From NCBI GenBank assembly GCA_050084985.1, contig JBITNC010000001.1, forward strand, positions 131,006,001 to 131,070,000: a stretch of 64,000 bases of DNA. The letters are read 5' to 3'. Shown here in pieces: positions 22,050 to 33,788 of this stretch. Under the pieces are notes generated by a model. The model saw only the letters and a program-made list of their open reading frames with translations. It was not told the DNA's origin and did not search any database. Both the position numbers and the translations under genes were made by a program. This DNA is from Nageia nagi (Eukaryota; Pinophyta). The stretch's first letter is position 1; every line of letters begins with the position of its first letter.

Positions 22050-23900
22050 AAATAGTTCATTATAATACTCTAGGAAAAATAGGAAATATTCGCATGGTCA
22101 TATTTTGATATGCCAAGGCTTGATCCTAATTTTGTAGTGCATAATCTTGGTATAAAGGAAGGTGCAAAACCTGTTAAACAAAAGCTACAAAAAATGCATC
22201 CTACAATCACCTTAATGGTAAAAGAGGAGTTGTAAAATCCTTTAGAATACAAGTTTATTCACCTAATTGATTACTCTAATTGGATTTCTAATATGGTGGA
22301 AGTTAAGAAATCCATGGGGAAGATTTGGATATGTACAAATTTTAGAGATTTAAACAAAGCATGTCGTAAAGACAACTTTTTCTTACCAAACATAGATAGC
22401 TTGGTTGATTCTATCATAGTACATGAAATGTTATCACTCATGGATGGGTTTTTTCAGGATACAACCAAATTAATGTAGCATCATAAGACCAACATAAAAC
22501 TACATTTATGGCACCATGGGGAACATTCTATTATAGAATAATACCTTTTGGATTAAAAATATTGGAGCTACCTATCAAAGAGCCATGACGTACATCTTCT
22601 ATGATTACATGCATGATATCATAGAAAATTATGTTGATGATGTGCTAGCTAAATTAAAAACATGAGAAGATCACCCCAAAGTGCTCATTAAAATATTTGA
22701 TAGGTTACTAGAACATAAAATTTGATTGAACCCAAAGAAGTGTATTTTTGGGGTAACATTAAGGACATTGTTGGGTTTCATTATTTGTAGGCAAGGGATT
22801 GAAGTAGATCCTAACAAAATAAAAGTAATAACAAATATGTCCCCCCCTTAAATGTAAAATAACCACAAAGCCTACAAGGCAAGTTGCAGGCCATAAGATG
22901 TTTCATTTCTCAATTATGAGAAAAATTTAAACCTTTTAACAAACTTTTGAAGAAGGGTATTATCTTTCACTAGGGAAATGAATAACAAGAGGTATTTGAT
23001 AAGATTAAATGCTATCTTCTCTCACCACCCATTTTAGTACCACCTAAGCTTGGAGAACCATTCCTATTATATATATCAACTACAAAAATAGCCTTAAGAA
23101 CCATGCTTGCTTAAAAGAATGAGAAGAGTAAAAAATAAGCAATATATTACCTTAGTTAAACTTTAGTTGGTTATGAGATCAAATATGTGTATTTGGAGAA
23201 GTTGTGTCTAATTGTAGTATTCACAACAAAAAAATTAAGACATTACATGCTAAACCATACCATGTATGTAATTTCTAAAGCATATCCTTTAAAATGTATG
23301 ATGAATAAAACTTATCAAAATGCAAGAATATCTAAATGGATCATGCATCTAACTAGATTCAACTTACTTTTCATAAGTCAAAAATTAATTAAAGGATAAG
23401 TCATAGCTGATTATCTCATTGAGGCACCATTATCTAATGATAATCCACTCATAATAGAATTACTAGACGAACATGTACTCTAATTAGATGAGATGGAAAT
23501 TCTCATAGAATCTGAAGAAGATTGGGATATGGTAATATATTTTGATCGATCAAGATGCAAATAAAGCAGGGGTGTGGGTGTTGTATTTATCCTATTCATT
23601 TATACATAACTTTCCTTGTATGAACAATAATGCTGAGTACGAAGCCTTAATGTTAGCTATTAAAATTGCTATAAAATTAAAATTGAAAAAGTAAAATTCA
23701 TTAGAGATTCACTATTAATTGTAAACCAAGTTAAATAAATATTCCAATGTAAGGAACCTTTATTGCAAAAATATAAAAAATTAGTACATAATCTCTTATC
23801 ATATTTTGAAAAGTATGACTTAGAAGTAGTACTACAATCAACTAATAGGTTTGTTGATGCTAGGGCTTCCATTAGATCTTTAAAGCCTGCAAACCAAAAT
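22050..23900 (+). pseudogene. Reverse transcriptase and RNase H of element C
   Basis: After a poorly conserved linker (20800-22050) the RT starts with FAWSYFDMPRLDPN and GAKPVKQKLQKMHP. It continues through ICTNFRDLNKACRKDNFFLP and reaches the catalytic YVDD at 22630-22641. One extra T near 22450 shifts the frame between MDGF and the following GYNQI-like segment. RT connection and RNase H follow at about 23040-23870 with heavy decay. Domain order PR-RT-RH-IN identifies Ty3/Gypsy rather than Copia. Confidence 0.82.
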
Positions 23901-25259
23901 ATGATCCCTATTGAAATTATTCAAATCAATCAATCCTCAATAGAATCAAATGAATTTGAATATATAGTCTTAAACATTGCAATGGAAGATAAAAATTTAT
24001 GGTATATACAATTGTTCAAATTATTAAGAGATGGGGTATTACCTAAAGACTTAACAAAATCATCTAGGAAAGCATTCAAGATAAAAGCATTTCACTTTTG
24101 CATGATAGGAGATGTTCTATACAATAAGGGTGTTGATAGGATATTACCTGGATGTTTAGAATGGACTGATTCACAAATTTCTATTTCATGTGCACATGAT
24201 GGAATTTGCAAAGGACATTTTAGTGGTTCCATAATTACAAAATGACTAATACGTATGGGATATTACTAGCCCACTATAGAACTTGATTGCATGAAATATG
24301 TTAGAAAATGTGTTAAATTTCAATAACATGCAAATATATTTAATCAACCCTCACATATGTTACAACCCATGTAATCATTGTGGCCATTCTCAAGATGGGC
24401 ATTATATTTAATAGGTCAAATATCTCTTATTTCCTCAAAAGGTCATAAGTTTATAATAACTGCTATAGAATATTTTACAAAATGGGTAGAAGCTATCACC
24501 ATGATATCAACAAAAGGGCCAAAGATAGTAGAATTCATACAAAACTATATTATATGTCATTTTAGAATTCTAGCCCAAATTATAACTAATAATGGGAAAA
24601 ACTTCAAAAATAAGGAAGTTCAAACTTTATGTAAAGGATATCATATCCATTTAAGCTTCTCAACTCCTTACTATCCTCAAGGGAATGGTCAAGCTAAAGC
24701 TACAAATAAAACTATTTGTAGCATTCTATTAAAAATTGTTGATGATTCCCATCGAGATTGGCATGCAAGAAATCCATATGCATTATGGGCTTATCAAACT
24801 AGTATTTGAACTCCTACTAGGAAACCCCCATTTTCCTTAGTTTACAAAGTAGAAGTAGTATTACCCTTAGAAATAGAAATTCCTTATTTACGAATTGAAT
24901 TACAAGACTATATCACTAATGAAATAGTTCATCAAATAAGATTAGTTCAATTACTACTTCTAGATGAAAGAAGAGTTAATATATTAGAGCATTTACGTAC
25001 TTATCAAAATTGTATTAAAATAGCCTTCGATAAAAAAGTTAAAATTCATGAATTAAACATAGGATATTTGGTATTAAAATAAAACTAGCAAATGTCTCAA
25101 ATGGAATGACAACTTCATGATAAGTTTGCTCCTAACTGGTTAGGTCCTTATGTGATTAAAAGAAAATTTGGATCTAGAGCTTATTATTTAGTTGATATGG
25201 AAGGTAACAAAGAGCATGATCCCATAAATATCATGCACCTATAAATTTTCTATAGTTAA
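23900..25259 (+). pseudogene. Integrase of element C, catalytic residues replaced
   Basis: The zinc-binding region and core are recognisable: SSKGHKFIITAIEYFTKWVE, IITNNGKNFKNKEV, and YYPQGNGQAKATNKTI. The GPY/F-type C-terminus has FAPNWLGPYVIKRKFG near 25130. All three catalytic acids are changed: the first Asp (normally W-G-L-D) is Tyr, the second (IITDNG) is Asn, and the Glu (GQAEATN) is Lys. The frame is otherwise long and open (432 bp at 24378-24809), so these are point changes in an otherwise intact sequence. Confidence 0.83.
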
Positions 25260-25372
25260 TAAACTTAATTAATTAGAAATTGTATATATTGTAAATAAGC
25301 CTTTTTAGGTAAAAAATTAACAAAAGTGTTTTTCTTAAGACTTATACATATTTAATGTATTTGAAATAGAAA

Positions 25373-26776
25373 ATGACATCAAGAAAGAGCAAAAGTGTTC
25401 ACCTAATCACTAATCAAAGAGGTATTCAAAAAACATATTGGTTTTAGAAGATGAGATATTTGGGAGATATGGCTATCATAGAATTATCCCTAGATATTTC
25501 TCCTAGAAAAAGAAATATCCTTCATTTACCTAATGATCTACAAAGAATCCTAGCCTTAAATGTATTTTTAGAAAGATAACAAGGATGGGAGATAAGTGTT
25601 CATATATATAACTTGGAGATTTATGTAGATAAAGCCATGTACAACCTGATTCATGCACATTATTTTACATAAATCTGTATGATAAACTTGCTATGTTGAT
25701 ATTAGCCTATATCAGCCCCTAGGATTATAATCAATTATTTCTTCAATAGGTGGATCCAAAGAAGAGTTGTTAACACTTGGCTAAATGACAATTTTCTATT
25801 TACATGGGTAGACAAGATTATAAGAGACCTATCTCATCATAAAATAGTCTATAATTTTTACACAATATTCATCCACAAGCCTCAACGATCAATTAGATGT
25901 GTGCAAAAAATTGACCAATGATTCTCTCAAATTAGGTCAAGATTTCCTAATAATCCTTCATGTAACATTCAAGTGAGAACTTTGATGCCAACAAGACTAG
26001 AAACTAATGGAAAAACACAATTGTAATTTAATCCCATGAGCCGTGATTTTGTTGATAGATATTTTGAAGATTGTTACATGCAAACATTAAGAGAGCATCC
26101 TTACACTAAGATAGCTCATTTCTTTGCTTTACTAAAAGAAATTCAACAATTTATAGCCATGAATTTTTATAATCGATGAGGAACCAATGCATGGGACTTA
26201 AAAGTTAATAATCTTAAAGTAATTATTGAGTTAGAAGCAAAGAATATATGGATGGAAATTGAATCCTTGACCAATTGGATCCATCTATTTTGCTTGTATT
26301 GGCCTTATGAGAGAACCAAAATTTTGTTAAATTATGTTGATCATATAACTCTTTGATGTTATGGGAGATCAATTTCCATAATTGAGGTCATTGATGACTT
26401 GGTATTAGACTATAATACCTATTTAATTTTGCATAATAAAATCATATATGATTATAGTTCATTATTTAGTAGGAATTATTATGTAAAAAATCTAATTAAT
26501 GTCAAACCAAGGTTTCAAAGAATCTTAGAATACTTTAACCAAAGAAAAAGTGAGGTTTTAATCAAATCAATGAAAAATGAGTATGTCCAGTATGTCATAA
26601 AGAGCATGATCCCCCTTGCATCACTAATTCCCCCTCAATCTTCAAAATCCTTAGGTATTCCATCTCACCTTCCACTTATTAAGGATGGTGAAGCCTTAAC
26701 ATCATTAGCCAAGCAAAAAACATTATTAAGAAGTTCAAACATCATTAACCAATTTTGCCACTTATTTTATATATGA
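25373..26776 (+). pseudogene. Unrecognised sense ORF downstream of integrase in element C (about 467 codons)
   Basis: From ATG 25373 a single frame continues for 468 codons with about nine internal stops and no frameshift. That is far longer than chance allows in such AT-rich DNA if frame preservation is judged by amino-acid composition and codon pattern. The protein is basic to neutral, with aromatic-rich stretches (VNTWLNDNFLFTWVDKIIR; YFEDCYMQTLREHPYTK) and a Ser/Pro/Leu-rich end. I recognise no domain. It lies about 115 bp after the integrase stop on the same strand. It could be an element-specific third ORF, or a captured host gene. Confidence 0.5.
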
Positions 26777-27117
26777 TCTATTATCAACCATCCATCCTAG
26801 GACCAGGACCTACTTGTTTCTTAGTTCAACCTTTGTACTTTTATTTCTTAGGTTATAAAGGTTGGGTCATCCATAAAAAATAAGGGAACTATTGTCATTA
26901 GCGAGTTGTAAAAAGTTTTTTATTCTAAAAAATAATAATAATAAAATAAATAAAAAATATAATCATTCAAAACAAATGTAAATAATTAAAAAAAAATATT
27001 ATTGAATGTTTTCTTGTAAAAATAAATTGTGTGTATATATCTATCTTTAAAAAACTTTATATAAATTCTACAAAATGCTTGTATACAGTTGATTGTATTT
27101 CATAGGAAACAAGCATC

Positions 27118-27795
27118 ATGAGTCACCCACATTATGTTAGTTTTCCCACCAATCAGTGGGAGGGGTCCTTGCATCATGATGCCCCTATCCCATGGGACTT
27201 GTCATCCCTTATCATTTCCTTATCACCTTGTACTTTTCCTAGTGACCCCTTAGAGGATCCTATTTAAAACCTAGAGTTAGAGGAGGATCAGTTTAATCAA
27301 TTTCCTAAGGGTATCTAGCATCAAATTTTATCTATGATAGCTTTGAACTTTGAACTAGATAAGTTTGACCATACTTATAATATTCTAAAGAACTCTGATC
27401 GAATAGAGATTTACATTGATCATCAACCTTGTTGGGGATCTTGTGTGATATATTATATCCCTAACAAAGAGTTCCTATAAAATCTTATTTGCATGTTCTC
27501 TAGCCCTAATTTTATTTGGAGAATCATAATTGATGCTCTTGTTACTCCTTTGGTAGTTCAATTTGTTACATACTTTGGGCCACATATTCTACATCATGAA
27601 GAAGACCTTTTTTATGATGTCACCATAGCCAATCTCTTGTCTATAAACCTATGATGTTGGGACTTCATGTTGTTTATGTCCATCATTTGTGACCCCCCGT
27701 AATGGTTCATTGATCATACCATCTATACTTGTTATCATTTCCATCCTTTTACTCATGATGACTTGTTACAAATTCTTGTTCAATGGGGGAACTAG
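27118..27795 (+). pseudogene. Second unrecognised sense ORF of element C (about 225 codons)
   Basis: One frame from ATG 27118 (MSHPHYVSFPTNQWEGS) to TAG 27793-27795 carries about five in-frame stops and no frameshift. The sequence is rich in Trp, His, Asp and Pro (DLSSLIISLSPCTFPSDP; YIDHQPCWGSCVIYY). No family recognised. The 340 bp separating it from the preceding ORF are AT-rich and non-coding. Confidence 0.4.
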
Positions 27796-27799
27796 TAAA

Positions 27800-29540
27800 A
27801 AATCAAAAAATAAAAAAATAAAAAAATGTATATATGTATATATACTCAAAAGATATACTTTTGAAGCATCTCGACTACTAGGTGTACTACCCTTGTGTTC
27901 ATATCATTTCACTTTGTTCATAAACATTTATTCCCTTACCTTAAATGTCATAATTATTAGATATCAATCATTATGAGGAAGGCAAATAATCAAGTTATAT
28001 ATATCCACACATCATACATACATCCACATAATATTCATTTATGTATATAGCTGTATTTACAAATGAAGAGGTAGGCAATAAATACTCTATTTATATTTGG
28101 TTTTAGTTGAAAAATCCTATGTTGAGATTTCAAAAACTTAGGATGATAGAAAGACATAACTATGATATATGGTTGTGCACTAATAAGCTCATACACTTCT
28201 CATATTAAAAACTCAAAAAATAAAGAATTGGATACTTCTTGAGCATAAATTTGAGTATGTCTTTTCCTACTTTTTTGCTTCATTTTGAACCCAAGAGCTA
28301 GGATTTAAAAAAAAAATAAAACAAAGAAGAAAAACAAAGAGAAAAAATATGTAGAATTCTTGGGCCATTATAGCATCCTCTATTGGAGCTATAGATGCCT
28401 AACTAGAAATAGAACAAGGTTGTAATGGGATGAAGGGGTTAATTTTCAACAGGGTTATGGATGCTTTTTGGTAGTGAAGCATACCTTATAAAAAGAGAAA
28501 AAATTATATCTCATAATTTATAATCCTAGAGTATTTAGTTTGTGAATGTTAAGAGAAGGAAATAAACATCATTGCACACACACAATTTTATGGTAAACTT
28601 AAATGTATTATGATCTTATTTTACATCATCCATACTAGATGAGATCAAAGCAGAAGATTAATTAATGAAGACTAGGTATTGAAGGTGTTATTCATTACAC
28701 TTATTTATTTATATATATCCATTCATTCCATACTATCATTATTATTATAAATCTTGGTAATTTACCAAAGCATTATTATTGATGTCTAAATGATTATGTC
28801 ATTCATAAAAATCTTAGGTTGTTTAGGCTTCATACATTTTACATTCATGTATCATTTGTCCATATACATCTATGTGTATCTAATTTTACATACATACATC
28901 CATAAAATGTTTTATAAATCTTGTGTGTGTTTTATATCCATACATTCACATTATTCATTATATAATATATGTTTATACTAGTATATTATGTTCAAAACCA
29001 TATATAAAGGTAGCTAAGAAAACAAAAAATGATGCATCTGATTCCATTCTTCTACAAATAAAATCCTATTCTATAAACATAGTAGTACTATATAAACATA
29101 TATATCACTTTTAATTTATAAATTATATCATAAATAAGGTGTTCAAACTTAATAAAGACATAAAAATAAACTTTCATGCATTTCTATTTTAACACATACA
29201 TCTAAAATACATGAAAAACATAAACATACATCAATATGATACTAAACATGCATATAAAAATTTAAAATTATCATCATATATATGAAAAATAAAATATAAC
29301 CAAATTTTTATCTTATAAGACATCTATCCACCATCCATCTAGAAAAACTAACCATCAATCATGACTACTAGGATCCAAAAAATAGATAAGGTCATCAAAA
29401 AATAGACCCACAAATGACATGTCTAAACATATGAAATGGTGCTGCTCTCCTAGATCTCAAAAATAAAATAACATAGTCTAATAAGACCCATAAGTGTAAC
29501 ATGAATCATAAAAATAAGTAGCCCTATCATTAAAAGACTC
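27800..29540. other. Non-coding part of element C between sense ORFs and antisense gene
   Basis: About 1.7 kb of AT-rich sequence with A-runs and CATACATA-like simple sequence (28,680-29,330). Short ORFs here are consistent with chance. Confidence 0.5.
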
Positions 29541-31480
29541 TCAAGAGCTGCCCTCTCCACCATCTATAGGGCTACTAGCTCTACCTTGTCTAGGATGAGT
29601 AGTGCCCACTGAACTTGTAGGAATCATAGCTTGAGTAGCTCTATGAATCTTGGATGATCCCATTGGGTGCTAGGAAGAAATATCACCTATCCTACTATGA
29701 CTATGAGATGTAGTAGGTCTAACAAACCTACCTTAAGTACTAGTAGTCTGCTAGGCTACAGTGGGTGCTTGATAAATTGAGACATCCATAGGGACATATG
29801 TGATAGGAGGAATTGGATATAACATGCCTAGTACATATGGAGGTATCCCTATCAACCATGTCTGAACAATAGAGGAGTAATAATCCCTTTACTAAATAAT
29901 CCATTGAATAAACACTAATGGATGACCAAATCCCCCCACATATGTACTAGCACCCCTAGTTTGAGAAGAATCTTGAGCCTCATCCCTCTCTTAATTATAT
30001 CTATCTCTCTTGTCTCTATATCAATACATACAAGCACTAAGCTAAGAAACTGGTATCTCAACTTGTAGATGTCTCCCAAGAGTGCATCAATGGTAGATAC
30101 CTACAGAGGAGGAGCTCTACCTCCTCTTGTACCTCTAGTAGAGGCACCTACCTTACTCTCCTCTCCCTAGTTAGCTATATCCTTTAGCTCATCCATCACC
30201 TCCTCCATAGCCTTCTTCTTGGCTACTTGCTCCTCAACCTCCTCCCTAACCTTAATAGCCACCTTAGGCTTAGCTACTCATTTATGTACCCTAGACTCTA
30301 GTGTATCATTGTCCTCAACCTCTAGCTCTACCTACCAACAAGCATGAAAATCCTTGATCACACCCACATCATCCACACCTATGTGCTCTACTAGGATCTC
30401 CTCATGTGTAGGATCTAGCTTTGCATAAACTAGGGGTTGAATACCCTCAACTAGAATCTCACACTCTCTCAAAAAATGTAGAGATATTGCTAGAAAATCT
30501 TGCACTAAACTAAACTAACGGTGCACATACTTGAAGTAGAAATGCTCTAAGAACTTAGTCCATAAATTATTGATAACTCGAGCCTATCTAATGCCTATTA
30601 ATTGTACTACAAGCTCACTCCAAACTAGGTAACCATAGTAAAGCTGAAACCTCATCTAATTTGCAATGAGGTGAGTGATCATTCTTTGATAAAAGGTAAT
30701 ATCTCATCGAATGCCATCCAAAGGGTAAGTATAAAAATCCTCTTGCTAGTGTATGCTACTGATGAGATAAGTTGTGTGAGTATCAAAAATAGGCACTAGA
30801 AGTCCCAAAGGATGAGCTACGTGGATATGCTCATAGGCCCATACTTTAAGAGTAATGATAACTAACAATGTGGCTCCTTAGCCTAAAGAATAAAATAATA
30901 ACTCTTGATAAATCTAGGTTAATAATGTAGGATCCCAAGCATATACTATCCCCTACTACAGCATATCGATCACTATAGGCAATAAGGACCAAGAAAATAT
31001 CACACTATCAGTATCTAGGAGAGCATAACACTAGATAAGCCCCATTAAATAAGAGGCTCTAAGGAGACCCTACTGGTCATTCTTCCAATACCTATAGTAT
31101 GGAAGAACCCTAGAAAACATCTCACCCATGACTCCATCAACAACACCTACCCCATAGACTGCTACAATATGTAGGTGCACTAAATCTTGGTCTAGTGCAT
31201 GCTAAATTTTTTAACCTTGAATAGGTTAATGGTATAAATTATGGATGTGCTCCATCATAATAGTCATCTCTCTTGTAGAAACATGGAAGGTGCTAGTCAA
31301 AGAATCCCATCTCTCTAGTAGGGCTGCCTATAGTGGATAGTCCTAGTGAATACAAGTCATGTGGGGCCTAGCTCCAAATCCAACTACATGAAGAAGATTT
31401 TGATCTACAATAGTCAATAAAACATGACCATACTCAAGTATATGAGGTTATCTACCTATGGGCTTCAAGACATCCTGAAC
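29541..31480 (-). pseudogene. Degenerate antisense PMD gene of element C
   Basis: The minus-strand frame shows the PMD core: LLERWDS then STFHVSTREMTIMMEHIHNL (about 31310-31235), and VWAYEHI at 30844-30824. The two anchors are 149 codons apart, against 151 in element B. A Lys/Glu-rich stretch (EEVEEQVAKKKAMEEVMDEL, about 30250) and a Gly/Ser-rich end (SSPIDGGEGSS, TGA at 29543-29541) follow. About twenty stops interrupt it, mostly TAG, with one probable frameshift near 30080. The 5' limit is a TTGTTAG|G acceptor-like site at 31481, comparable to the exon-2 start of the B gene. I did not find a first exon. It sits between the sense ORFs and the 3' LTR, opposite to gag-pol. Confidence 0.75.
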
Positions 31481-32938
31481 CTAACAATAATTAAGAGTAA
31501 AGTAAGTAAAAAAAAAAATCTTAAATGCAAATGTCGATGATCGAATGATCAAGGTCTACAATCACCAACATTATATACTCAAATTCCAATGATCTTGAAA
31601 CTCTTTGGCTTTGGCTAATGATGGTAGTCTTGGTTTTAAAATTTTAACTAAATATTGAAAAAAGGAGCTTAATTAAAAAAATTAAATAGTTATAAAACCT
31701 GTAAATAGTATTCCTAAGTATCCTATGGTTCTTATTTTTTCAAATATGGAGTATAAATGGAGTAATAAGTAAAAAATTAAAAAGAGGGTTTTAAAATCTA
31801 CCTCTTCCCTCATGGGCCTCTTGCATGGCATCTGGCATCCTTATGGTAGCATCCTAGCTCATAACTATGGTAAAAATGATAAGTGTAGGGTCAAAATCTA
31901 AAAAGTGGGGTAGGGTAGTTAGAGGGTTTTGACCAATCACTAAATGGAAAATAAGAAAATTACAACAAACCTTTTTCTATTTAAACCTTCATGCAGTCAA
32001 ACATTAGTGGATTGTAGGTGACTAATACCAGATCGGTAATGACCTAAAAAATCATAAAATATCAAAGAAAAATAAAAGGAAAATATATATTTGAGCCCTC
32101 CAATTTAGCTCTCTCATGCATATATTCTTTATTCTTTTTATTAAAAATAAATATATGAAAAAATGACAAAATGAGTTCCTAAAGCTCTTCTTTGCATAAA
32201 CTCAAGTTAATACCATGATGAAAATATAAAACACTTAAAATGTGCATACTTAAGAATTTGAATGAAATACTTGTGTTTAAGGTCCCTTATGAGGTAACAT
32301 CAGAAAATTTATCTTTTGTACCTTATGCAAACAAAAAAAAAACATATATCTATAAAACCTTAAAAAATAAAAATGTGTTAAAAATGAAATAGAAACAAGT
32401 TTTTTGCTTGTTAACTTGGTCTAAGCTAAGTGTTTTGAAAAAACCCAAAACTCTTAAGTAATTTTGAATTCAAAAAATGACTCTTCTTTTAAGAAACAAG
32501 TGAAGGATGAGTTTGAATACGATTAAAATTGTTGGATGAAATTTTATGCAAGATCATTAAGTAACCCACCTACTAGGATAAAAGAAAAATAATCAAAGTT
32601 TTGTATTCACAAGGGAGCTTCTTTATCACATGCTAGCTATGGCATACACCTGATGGCTAAGACTATCCTACCAATATAGCATCACAATATAGTGATAATT
32701 GTCTAAGTTATGCCTTGCACTATAACCTTTATTGTCTTCAAAACATGTCAAATGTACAAGAACAAAAAATAGATTTAGTCATAATCCAATCACTCAAATT
32801 CAGCTTATTCATAGCAAATGAGTTAATTTAAAGCCTTGAACTAAGGTTAGGAATACAATATCTAAACTTGATTGCACCCCCTCTTAAATAGGCTTAGTTT
32901 TTTTAAATAATCCTCACCTATAAAATGTTGAGTATTTC
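31481..32938. other. 3' non-coding region of element C
   Basis: AT-rich sequence between the start of the antisense gene and the PPT. No ORF, clear array or RNA gene seen. If the antisense gene had its own promoter, it would lie here. Confidence 0.45.
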
Positions 32939-32953
32939 AAAAAAAGAGTAAAA
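32939..32953 (+). other. Polypurine tract of element C
   Basis: AAAAAAAGAGTAAAA directly precedes TGTAGACACC of the 3' LTR. Confidence 0.7.
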
Positions 32954-33783
32954 TGTAGACACCCAAAAATGACCCCTCTTTTGATAAATGAATGAAGGGG
33001 ATAAAAATTTAAGCAAAGAATAAAGTTTTTTATAAACTCGTTAATCACTAGTGACCAAATACAATTGTTGATGATCTATCATAATCATTGGTGCCCAATG
33101 AGGAATCGTTAGTGACCTTGTAAACAAAAAAATCAAAAGAAAAATAGAAAAATCAAGGCACCTAGGGAAACAAACCTATGGATCAAGGATGAATCATCTT
33201 TGATCATTCACCTTCCCTATGAGGATAAAACCTATGATGAGGTTGGATGAGATTTTTTATCTCATCCTTACTTCCAAAATAGCAACTTTAACCACCTTAA
33301 AAATATATAAATAAAACCCAAGGATAAAATGGTCAAAGATTGAATGCAACCTTATGCTGTTGAACTACATCTAGAGTTTCAAGTATATTGTGTTTACTAT
33401 TTTTTCTATTTACATGCTCATTTATGTTTATCTATTCTAATTTCATAGTATGAGTAGGTATATTTTGATGTGTTTTTTGTTTAGGTATGTGCAAGATTTA
33501 TAAGAACAACAATTGATTTGAGTAAAGAAGAGTCAAGGAACCAATGAAAAAGAAGCCACCAACATTACTCTCTTCCATTTGCAGGTTTCAAAACATTACT
33601 TGGAGCTTGTAGATAGTGGAAAAGAAGGCCTTTAAGATGCCCATATCATTCATTATACTTAATCCCTCTATGTGAGGCAAATCTATAATTAAAATTGAAT
33701 TTTATACCAAGGATCAATAAAGAGCTTTGTTGGTTGTAACATCTCTTATTTTGTATGCTTAAAGGGTTATTTTTGGGTAAATA
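32954..33783 (+). repeat. 3' LTR of element C
   Basis: 830 bp matching the 5' LTR end to end, with TATAAATA at 33306-33313 and AATAAA at 33716-33721. The terminal CA is mutated to TA (33782-33783), yet the TSD GTATG follows at once. Confidence 0.88.
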
Positions 33784-33788
33784 GTATG
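33784..33788. other. Right target-site duplication of element C (GTATG)
   Basis: Exact copy of 6820-6824. Confidence 0.85.

Larger units (their letters stand above)
6825..33783 (+). mobile_element. Element C: about 19 kb Ty3/Gypsy (Tat-like) element with gag-pol, extra ORFs and antisense PMD gene
   Basis: Two diverged LTRs of about 830 bp start TGTAGACACC and are flanked by the exact TSD GTATG. They bracket 26,959 bp, of which 7,932 bp are the later insertion B plus its duplicated target, leaving about 19.0 kb. Order on the plus strand: LTR, PBS, repeat-bearing leader, gag-protease-RT-RNase H-integrase, an unrecognised ORF of about 467 codons, another of about 225 codons, a degenerate antisense PMD gene, a non-coding 3' region, PPT, LTR. 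The coding frames are riddled with stops but have few frameshifts. The LTRs look about 85% identical by eye, so the insertion is old. The gag knuckle, the protease ending (LFGRP..VPSTYH) and the antisense ORF fit the Tat lineage. Confidence 0.88.

Noticed and set aside
27689-29114. Small hydrophobic ORFs that look like membrane peptides
   Set aside because: AT-rich DNA yields Ile/Phe/Tyr/Leu-rich chance ORFs; no conservation or regulatory context.
17525-31480. Reassigned stop codons (TAG read as an amino acid) explaining the frames in C
   Set aside because: TAA and TGA also occur in frame, catalytic residues are lost, and LTRs are diverged; point-mutation decay is simpler.
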